From NCBI GenBank assembly GCA_036399835.1, contig DASWMI010000213.1:1-20513 (forward strand): a stretch of 20,513 nt of DNA. The letters are read 5' to 3'. Below the pieces are notes generated by a model. That model made no database searches and was not told the DNA's origin. It was given only the letters and a program-made list of their open reading frames with translations. Position numbers and translations under genes: made by a program. This document shows, one piece after another, positions 7,813-13,516 of the stretch. The stretch's first letter is position 1, and each line of letters starts with the position of its first letter. The DNA comes from DASYML01 sp036399835. GTDB lineage: Bacteria > Acidobacteriota > Blastocatellia > Pyrinomonadales > Pyrinomonadaceae.

Positions 7813-8628
7813 TCAAGCCTTGCGGATAAAATGCGCGGCGAGCCAGCCTAAGAGAATCAAGCCCGCGAGAATGGTCCAGTTATAACGGCTGCCGTAGGTG
7901 GCGACCGGAAAATGGTTACTAATCATCGTGAAGACCAGCGGCACGACCATGTAAGTGTTCTGCTTCGAGCGCAGCTTGGCACGCTCTGCGAGCGCCGCGT
8001 CCGGCTTTCGTCCCTCTTTAATCGCCGCGATCATACGACGCTGCGCGGGCAGGATGCGCATCCAGACGTTGGCCGCCATGATTGTGCCGAAGATCGCGCC
8101 GACCTGTATGTAAGCCGCGCGCCCGCTGAAGACGCGCGTCAGGCCGTAGGTCGTCGCGACGATGAGGAGGTATGCGATGAGAGCGAAGGCGCGACCGTTT
8201 CTGCCGAGCGGCGAGAGCATCATCAGGTCATAGACGAGCCAGGCGACGACGAGCAGCGAGACCGAGATGATGATGCCCATCGTCAGGCTGATGTCGCGCA
8301 CGTCCCTGTCTATCAGCGCGCCTCCCATGTAGTAGACGAGCACGAGCAACAGAAAACCGCTCAGCCAGGTTAGCGCGGCCTCCCAGCGAAACCAGTGTAG
8401 TTGTCTCGAAGGCTCATGCGTCTGACGCTTTTCAATGACATAGAAGCCGCCGCTGTGGACCATCCAGACCTCCGCGCCGGAGGCTTTATCGCCCGCTTCC
8501 GCTTCCGTAAAACGCGCGTCCAGCCCTGTGAAGAAGTAGGTCGTGCCGATCCAGAGGATGCCCGCGAAGACGTGAAACCAACGCGTTAAAAGATTGAGCC
8601 ATTCGCTCACGTCAGGGTCGAGTGTCAT
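7813..8628 (-). CDS. puuD: Membrane urate oxidase/hydroxylase PuuD, without cytochrome c domain
   Basis: The 271-residue product matches the membrane domain of PuuD (urate oxidase N-terminal family, formerly DUF989). It has RWFHVFAGILWIGTTYFF in the first helix, an extracytoplasmic stretch with VHSGGFYVIEKRQ, RWEAALTWLSGFLLL, NVWMRILPAQRRMIAAI, and about seven visible membrane helices. PuuD oxidises urate to 5-hydroxyisourate and normally passes electrons to a cytochrome c fused at its C-terminus. Here the protein ends with HFIRKA right after the last helix and no haem-binding CxxCH is encoded nearby, so the electron acceptor must be elsewhere. The ATG at 8626-8628 has GGAG eight bases upstream, and a TTG just before it is less likely. 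It is four bases downstream of the HIU hydrolase stop, so translation is probably coupled. It ends the purine operon. Confidence 0.9.
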   Translation of the reverse strand: MTLDPDVSEWLNLLTRWFHVFAGILWIGTTYFFTGLDARFTEAEAGDKASGAEVWMVHSGGFYVIEKRQTHEPSRQLHWFRWEAALTWLSGFLLLVLVYYMGGALIDRDVRDISLTMGIIISVSLLVVAWLVYDLMMLSPLGRNGRAFALIAYLLIVATTYGLTRVFSGRAAYIQVGAIFGTIMAANVWMRILPAQRRMIAAIKEGRKPDAALAERAKLRSKQNTYMVVPLVFTMISNHFPVATYGSRYNWTILAGLILLGWLAAHFIRKA

Positions 8629-8632
8629 CAAG

Positions 8633-8977
8633 TTAGCTCCCGCGATAAGTGGAATAGCCGAAGGGGCTGAGCAAGAGTGGAACGTGATAATGCTGCGCCG
8701 CGTCGTGAACGATAAAGACTATGGCGGCTTCCGGATAAAAGGCCGCAACGCCGTGCGCTGCAAAGTAGGCCGAAGTGTCAAAGGTCAGGCGATAGACTCC
8801 CACGTTGAAAGGAAAATCATCGGGGAGCAGATTCCCGACCCGCCCGTCCTGATCCGTCTGCCCCTGTCCGATTCTACGCCAGCCGCCCCCCTTGACCTGC
8901 ATCTCAAGCGTGACGGGCACGCCGCCAGCGGGCCTCCCCCGCGCCGTATCCAGAACATGCGTAGTAATGGCGCTCAT
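8633..8977 (-). CDS. uraH: 5-hydroxyisourate hydrolase (transthyretin-like)
   Basis: This 114-residue protein is the usual length for HIU hydrolase, which opens the ring of 5-hydroxyisourate to OHCU, the second step after urate oxidation. Family signatures are complete: THVLDTARGRPA at the N-terminus with catalytic H7, R46 in DQDGRVG, H98 in HYHVPLLLSPFGYSTYRGS, and the diagnostic C-terminal tetrapeptide YRGS. It acts as a homotetramer, and the absence of a signal peptide puts it in the cytoplasm. It lies between the OHCU decarboxylase gene (49 bases upstream) and puuD (four bases downstream), matching the reaction order. No good Shine-Dalgarno is seen before the ATG. The leader is instead occupied by heptad-repeat array C, whose arm ends nine bases before the start. 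Confidence 0.96.
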   Translation of the reverse strand: MSAITTHVLDTARGRPAGGVPVTLEMQVKGGGWRRIGQGQTDQDGRVGNLLPDDFPFNVGVYRLTFDTSAYFAAHGVAAFYPEAAIVFIVHDAAQHYHVPLLLSPFGYSTYRGS

Positions 8978-8986
8978 CGTTCAAAC

Positions 8987-9085
8987 AGTCTGAGAGTCTG
9001 GAGTCCTGAGTCTGGAGTCAAATGCTTTAGTCAAATGCCTTTTGTTTTTTGACTCCTAGACTCCAGACTCTCGGACTCTCAGACT
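8987..9085. repeat. Heptad-repeat inverted array C
   Basis: Units of 7 bases (GAGTCTG, GAGTCCT, GAGTCAA) run from 8987 to 9020, and an imperfect reverse-complement copy occupies 9050-9085, giving a stem of about 34 to 36 bases with a loop near 29 bases. The distal arm is coding: it supplies about the last 20 residues (KESESPRVWSLGV and on) of the OHCU decarboxylase ending at 9027. The proximal arm is the leader of the HIU hydrolase gene. The spacer also holds two copies of AGTCAAATGC, 13 bases apart. Confidence 0.8.
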
Positions 9086-9614
9086 CTTTCAAAAGCTTGC
9101 GCAGCCGTAGATGTGTGATCCGGCGTTGCTCTTCGGCGGCGATGCGAAGTTCTGTGTCCGCGTCATTGTGCAGGCGTTCGCGTAAGCTGGCAAGCATTTC
9201 TTCGCTCGTCCTGCCCGTAGCGCAGATGATAAAGATGTAGCCGAACTTTTTTTCATAGTCGCGGTTCAGTTCCGCCAACTGGTCCAGCAGCTCGCGCCCG
9301 GCCTCGCGCGTGCCGGATTGTTCTTCTTGGGACCAGTTTTGAGCTGCGGGCTGTTGCGGCTGCGCGGCCTTTTTTTCCCCGATTTTGGGATGGCTGCGGA
9401 AGGCTTCGAGCCAGTCTTCTCTTTCGAGGCTGGACCAGATGCGGTCGGACTCGGTCAGCATCTGTTGAAAATCATGAAAGGGCAGCTTGTCAAACATGCG
9501 TTTGGCCCAGCGTGTAGAGCCGCAGCACTTGAGCAGCTCTTTGAGAGCCTCGGCCTGCGTCAGGCTGTTCAAGCGCACAAGCCCTCTTTCCAAACTCTCT
9601 ACGCTCTCTTCCAC
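9027..9614 (-). CDS. uraD: OHCU decarboxylase
   Basis: The enzyme decarboxylates 2-oxo-4-hydroxy-4-carboxy-5-ureidoimidazoline to S-allantoin. The family signature SHPKIG is at residues 74-79 with catalytic H75, and KKFGYIFIICATGR lies in the C-terminal half, as in characterised members. The core ends near LRKLLKE, about residue 175. The remaining tail of about 20 residues (from SESPRVWSLG) is encoded by heptad array C and is probably an accidental extension. The start is a GTG at 9612-9614, because an in-frame TGA lies just upstream and no ATG precedes the conserved region. Its leader contains the AAGT-rich heptad-like stretch D. It sits between allantoicase (47 bases upstream) and HIU hydrolase in the purine operon. 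Confidence 0.94.
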   Translation of the reverse strand: MEESVESLERGLVRLNSLTQAEALKELLKCCGSTRWAKRMFDKLPFHDFQQMLTESDRIWSSLEREDWLEAFRSHPKIGEKKAAQPQQPAAQNWSQEEQSGTREAGRELLDQLAELNRDYEKKFGYIFIICATGRTSEEMLASLRERLHNDADTELRIAAEEQRRITHLRLRKLLKESESPRVWSLGVKKQKAFD

Positions 9615-9650
9615 TTTTGCACTTCACCCTTTTTTACTTTGGACTTCCTG
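9613..9650. repeat. Degenerate heptad-like stretch D at the alc/uraD junction
   Basis: Read on the minus strand, AAGT words recur at spacings of 7 to 8 bases or close multiples between the allantoicase stop and the uraD GTG start. This resembles the other junction arrays but is more decayed, with no inverted partner visible. The uraD start codon itself lies in the last unit. It could also be ordinary low-complexity sequence. Confidence 0.3.
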
Positions 9651-9661
9651 CCAGCAGCACT

Positions 9662-10645
9662 TTATTCCGGGCTGCCGTAGATGCGCAGCCGACTGACACC
9701 GCCATCTGGAAAGATGTTGAAGCGCACATACGTTGCCGGACCAATTTGTCCGAGCTGCTGTTCAAAGAGATGGCGCGTGTGGGCTTGGAGCTTGGTACGC
9801 GGCAGTAGCTCCGTCCAGCTCGCAGCATCATTCGAGAAATCGTCGTCGGTCGCGCGAAGGGCTTCAAGCGAACAGCTCTCGGGAAAATTGCCCTTGAAGT
9901 GTGAGGTATCGACCTCGACGCGATGAATTTTTCCTTCTCTTCCGAGCTTGATAATTACCCAGTCGTAGCCTGGGCCGCGCCTGCGCTTGGTCTCCCAACC
10001 GTCGCTCATGTTCAGCCCGCGCCCGGGCATAATCAGGTTGTGGCGATGACCGAAGAACATGTCGCTGCAATCAAGCACGCGCCCGCCGTTCTCGACCGCC
10101 GCCAGATCAACCTCGCCGCGCTCCTTGAGACGCTGCCAGTCGGGCAGGACTTCGCCATAGACTCTCAAGCGCGCGACGCCGCCGTCCGGGTAAATCTTAA
10201 AGCGCAGGTGCGTGAAGCGCTCTTCGGCTTTGATTGTGAAGGGATTCTGCGAGTCTCCCTCAAGCGCGGAGACGCTTAGTATCTCTCTCCATTCGATTTC
10301 ATCGCCGGACAACTGCTCGATTGACGGGAGACCTTCGAGCGAGCAGGCTTCGAGCGAGCACTGTTCCGGATAGTTGCCTCTGAAAAAGCTCGTGTCCACG
10401 ACGACGCCGCGAATGATGCCGGGCAGGCCGAGGCGTATGATGCACCAATCGAAGCCGGGCGTGCGACGACGCCGCGTCTCCCAGCCGTCCATCCACTTGC
10501 CGCGGTCCGTATACTCGCCCTCCAGAAAAATAGCCTGAGAGCTTTTAAGCAGATTCTCCTTCGGCGCGAAAAACTCGTCATTGGCCCAGACGACCGCGCC
10601 GCCCAGACGCTCGGAGGCCAGGTCCACCAGCTCTCTAAAGTCCAT
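9662..10645 (-). CDS. alc: Allantoicase
   Basis: The 327-residue product consists of two homologous halves, as expected for allantoicase. The first half has MDGWETRRRRTPGFDWCI and VVDTSFFRGNYPEQCSLEA. The second has SDGWETKRRRGPGYDWVI and VDTSHFKGNFPESCSLEA. Each half closes with an FxIxPDGGVxRLRxYG strand. The enzyme hydrolyses allantoate to ureidoglycolate and urea in the cytoplasm. The ATG at 10643-10645 shares its first base with the TGA stop of the allantoinase gene (TGATG), so the two are probably translationally coupled. A TTG one codon upstream is a less likely start. No ureidoglycolate lyase or hydrolase gene follows within the operon. Confidence 0.96.
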   Translation of the reverse strand: MDFRELVDLASERLGGAVVWANDEFFAPKENLLKSSQAIFLEGEYTDRGKWMDGWETRRRRTPGFDWCIIRLGLPGIIRGVVVDTSFFRGNYPEQCSLEACSLEGLPSIEQLSGDEIEWREILSVSALEGDSQNPFTIKAEERFTHLRFKIYPDGGVARLRVYGEVLPDWQRLKERGEVDLAAVENGGRVLDCSDMFFGHRHNLIMPGRGLNMSDGWETKRRRGPGYDWVIIKLGREGKIHRVEVDTSHFKGNFPESCSLEALRATDDDFSNDAASWTELLPRTKLQAHTRHLFEQQLGQIGPATYVRFNIFPDGGVSRLRIYGSPE

Positions 10646-12024
10646 CAAAACTCACTCCCTCGCAGCAGCTTCAACCCCTTTGGACCAACAGGGAATCGGC
10701 CCTGCTCATAAATCTTCTCGCCACGCAAGTATGTCGCTTCGACCATCCCGCGCAGTGTCTTGCCAGTGTAAGGCGTCAGCTTGTGCCTGTGATAAATCAT
10801 CGCAGGCTCGACGCGAAATTCCGCATCAGGATTCCAGATAACCATGTCCGCATCAAAGCCTGCGGCAAGCTGGCCCTTGCGCTTTTCAAGCCCGACAAGC
10901 CGCGCCGGATGAAGCGCCAGCCATTGGACCAGTTTGCTCAACCCGAAGCCGCGCTCAGACATCTCGGTCCACATCACCGGCAGACGAAGTTGCAAGGAAG
11001 CTATGCCGCCCCAGGCTTCCAGAAAATCGCCCGCTTCGAGCCGCTTTAGCTCAGGCTGGCAGGGCGAGTGGTCCGAGACGACCATCTCGATCAGCCCCTC
11101 TGCGAGAGCGGCCCACAAACGCTCGCAATTCTCTCGCTCGCGGATAGGGGGACAACACTTAAACTCTGTCGCGCCGCCCGGAATCTCTTCCGCCGTAAAC
11201 ACCAGGTAATGCGGGCAAGTCTCCGCCGTAATCTTTACTCCTTCGGCACGCGCCTCGCGCAGGAGAGGCAGCGCGTCCGCCGAAGAATGATGAACGATAT
11301 GGACGGGCGCGCCCGTCTCGCGGCTCAACCGAATCATCAGCGCGATGGCTTGATTCTCGGCTTCCTTGGGCCGCGAGCGGAGGAAGGTTTCGTACTGTCG
11401 CGGGTCGCTCATCGGCGTTTGGGCCTCTTGGACCAGCGCTTCCTCGATTGGCTCAGGCACTTCGGCATGGACGATGAGCAAGGCCCCCATGCGCTCAAGC
11501 TCCGGCATCGCCAGCCGCAGGTCCGCTTCAGTCACATTCGGAAATTCGTCCACACCTGAGTGGACCAGAAAACATTTGAAGCCGACAACGCCCGCGGCAA
11601 AAAGCTCTCGCAGCTCCGAAAAATTTTCCGGCACGACGCCGCCCCAGAAAGCCACATCAACCCAACACTTGCCTTCAACCGCCGCGAGCTTTTCTCGAAA
11701 CCCTCGCAAGGTCGTGGTCGGCGGAATACTGTTGAGCGGCATATCCACAATCGTCGTCACGCCGCCCGCTGCCGCCGCACGCGTCGCCGTCTCGAAGCCT
11801 TCCCACTCGGTTCGCCCAGGCTCGTTGACGTGAACATGCGTATCCACCAGCCCCGGCATGATGACGCAATCCCGGCCAGCCTCCACGACCTCGCAGCCCT
11901 CCGGCGATTCATCAAATGGACCAACAGCGACGATGCGGCCTCGCTTGATATGCACGGAGGCAGGGCCGACAGCCTCCGGCATCACAACTCTCTGACCGCG
12001 TATGATGAGATCAGGCAGGCTCAT
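10645..12024 (-). CDS. allB: Allantoinase
   Basis: The 459-residue amidohydrolase opens the ring of allantoin to allantoate. All binuclear metal-site residues of the cyclic amidohydrolase family are visible: H63 and H65 in VDTHVHVNEPG, the carbamylated lysine K150 in GFKCFL, H186 in VHAE, H242 in VHIVHHSS, and D318 in SDHSPC. The pattern and spacing match characterised AllB enzymes rather than dihydropyrimidinases. The start is ATG 12022-12024, 21 bases after the FAD-subunit stop. Its stop overlaps the allantoicase start. It acts in the cytoplasm as step five of the route from xanthine. Confidence 0.95.
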   Translation of the reverse strand: MSLPDLIIRGQRVVMPEAVGPASVHIKRGRIVAVGPFDESPEGCEVVEAGRDCVIMPGLVDTHVHVNEPGRTEWEGFETATRAAAAGGVTTIVDMPLNSIPPTTTLRGFREKLAAVEGKCWVDVAFWGGVVPENFSELRELFAAGVVGFKCFLVHSGVDEFPNVTEADLRLAMPELERMGALLIVHAEVPEPIEEALVQEAQTPMSDPRQYETFLRSRPKEAENQAIALMIRLSRETGAPVHIVHHSSADALPLLREARAEGVKITAETCPHYLVFTAEEIPGGATEFKCCPPIRERENCERLWAALAEGLIEMVVSDHSPCQPELKRLEAGDFLEAWGGIASLQLRLPVMWTEMSERGFGLSKLVQWLALHPARLVGLEKRKGQLAAGFDADMVIWNPDAEFRVEPAMIYHRHKLTPYTGKTLRGMVEATYLRGEKIYEQGRFPVGPKGLKLLRGSEF

Positions 12025-12045
12025 GTAATCAGCAGAATTAAGAAC

Positions 12046-12906
12046 TCATCTCAAGCTCAAGAGGAATTCTTCGAGCAGATTGGCGGAGACGCGCAGGCGA
12101 TAATCAGCCGTCGAGCGTACATCGTCTATCGGGGCAATCTCTGTGGCCAGCGTCTTCTTTGCCGATTCGATGAGGGGCGTCCCGACCCGCTGCCCTCTTA
12201 ATAATGCCTCGGTCTCAGCACATCTGATGACCACGGGCGCAACGCTGCCGAGCACTATGCGTATCTCTTTAATCAGCTCCTGGTCCAAATGGGCCAAGCC
12301 CGCGAAGCAGACTTTGGAGATAGCCTGAGCCTTGCGCGTGCCGACCTTGCGATAGTAATGACGGCGTGGCCCGGACGCGCGCGGCAGATGTATGCTCTTA
12401 ATCAATTCATCGGAGCGCAACTGCATCTCTTTGTAACCCGTGTGAAAACCTTGATAGGGAATCCGGCGCGAGCCTTGCGCGCTGATTAACTCAAGCTCCG
12501 CGTCGTAAGCCAGCAGCGCGGGTGGCGAATCGCCGGCGGGGGAAGCGTTGGCGATGTTGCCGCCGAGCGTGCCGCGATTCTGTATGGCCCAGCCGCCGGT
12601 CTCGCTCGCCGCACGGCAGAGCATGGGAAATTCGCTGCGCAGAATCTCATGCCCCTGAATCTCCGTGTAAGTCGTGAGCGCGCCGATCTTCAGATAATCG
12701 GGCGTGGCCTCTATCCCGCGAAGCTCAGGCAGATGCCGTATGCTAAAAAACTTTTGATGACGAAGCAGCCCCGCTTCAAAGAGCACCATCAGGTCCGTAC
12801 CACCCGCGAAAGGCCGCCATAGCCCCGGCTCATACGCCAAAAGCGCGAGCGCCTCGCTCAAGTCTTTGGGCACGACCAGCTCGTAATCCGGAAGATAAGC
12901 TCTCAT
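12046..12906 (-). CDS. xdhB: Xanthine dehydrogenase FAD-binding subunit
   Basis: This 286-residue protein is the medium subunit of a three-part molybdenum hydroxylase. It has the two FAD-contact motifs of the family, PFAGGTDLMV (residues 32-41) and NRGTLGGNIANASPAGDSPP (110-129), followed by a CO dehydrogenase flavoprotein C-terminal-like domain. It takes electrons from the 2Fe-2S subunit and passes them to NAD+ or another acceptor. The symbol follows E. coli naming (xdhA Mo, xdhB FAD, xdhC Fe-S), and other systems name these subunits differently. The ATG is at 12904-12906. The gap of 103 bases from the Fe-S gene holds heptad-repeat array E, the longest internal gap in the operon. The purine context makes xanthine the likely substrate. 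Confidence 0.93.
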   Translation of the reverse strand: MRAYLPDYELVVPKDLSEALALLAYEPGLWRPFAGGTDLMVLFEAGLLRHQKFFSIRHLPELRGIEATPDYLKIGALTTYTEIQGHEILRSEFPMLCRAASETGGWAIQNRGTLGGNIANASPAGDSPPALLAYDAELELISAQGSRRIPYQGFHTGYKEMQLRSDELIKSIHLPRASGPRRHYYRKVGTRKAQAISKVCFAGLAHLDQELIKEIRIVLGSVAPVVIRCAETEALLRGQRVGTPLIESAKKTLATEIAPIDDVRSTADYRLRVSANLLEEFLLSLR

Positions 12907-12930
12907 CGTTTACATTAGCCACAGAGGAAT

Positions 12931-13024
12931 AAGGATGAAGGATAAGCGATGAACAATAAATGCGGAACTCGCGGAAAAGATAAAAGCTTTTCAGTTCATC
13001 TTTGATAGCTCATCCTTCATCCTT
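12931..13024. repeat. Heptad-repeat inverted array E
   Basis: Units of 7 bases (AAGGATG, AAGGATA, AGCGATG) fill 12931-12954, and a reverse-complement copy fills 12994-13024. The arms are 24 and 31 bases long. They differ by exactly one 7-base unit, as expected if arrays grow or shrink by slippage of whole heptads. The distal arm covers the stop codon and final DEG codons of the Fe-S subunit gene, and the proximal arm lies 25 bases before the FAD-subunit start. It shares the exact 12-mer GATAAGCGATGA with array A. Confidence 0.75.
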
Positions 13025-13516
13025 TTCTTTCGTCTGGCAGGCGCGGACGACGGCTTCAAAGATTTTGATGTAGCCGGTGCAGCGGCACAGGTTGCCTGCC
13101 AGCCCTGTGCGAATCTCAGCCTCGTTCGGGTGCGGATTTTTTTCAAGCAGCGAGACGGCGGCGATGACCATGCCGGGCGTGCAGATGCCGCATTGCGCTC
13201 CGCCGCAGGCGATGAAGGCCCTTTGCACGGCATGAAGCTGTTGGTCGCTGGCGACGCCTTCGATGGTTTTAATCTCCGCGCCCTGGACCTGTGCGAAAGG
13301 GATGAGGCAGCTATTGACGAGCTGGCCGTCGATGAGCACGGAGCAAGCGCCGCACTCGCCTTCGCCGCAGCCTTCTTTGGTCCCGGTCAAGCGCAGCTCT
13401 TCGCGCAGCACGTCGAGCAGCCGCGCCATCGAATGAGCATGAAGAGTTTGCTCAAGGCCATTGACCTTGCAAGTCAGGGCGATCTTTTTCTGTTGAGACG
13501 AATCAGACACGTTCAC
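13010..13516 (-). CDS. xdhC: Xanthine dehydrogenase 2Fe-2S subunit
   Basis: This 168-residue protein has both iron-sulfur clusters of the molybdenum hydroxylase small subunit. The plant-ferredoxin-like cluster is held by C50, C55, C58 and C70 (GCGEGECGAC then C70). The helical cluster is held by C109, C112, C144 and C146 (CGICTPGM and NLCRCTGY). It relays electrons from the molybdenum site to FAD. The GTG at 13514-13516 is taken as the start because it overlaps the end of the Mo-subunit gene by 14 bases, which is typical of coupled translation, and no ATG precedes the first conserved strand. The symbol is the E. coli one and must not be confused with the maturation factor also called XdhC, which is not in this window. 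Its last three codons come from array E. Confidence 0.95.
   Translation of the reverse strand: MNVSDSSQQKKIALTCKVNGLEQTLHAHSMARLLDVLREELRLTGTKEGCGEGECGACSVLIDGQLVNSCLIPFAQVQGAEIKTIEGVASDQQLHAVQRAFIACGGAQCGICTPGMVIAAVSLLEKNPHPNEAEIRTGLAGNLCRCTGYIKIFEAVVRACQTKEKDEG

Noticed and set aside
8987..9085. CRISPR-like array
   Set aside because: The units are 7 bases, degenerate and contiguous, with no unique spacers of 30 or so bases and no cas genes. They are inverted arrays, not direct repeats with spacers.
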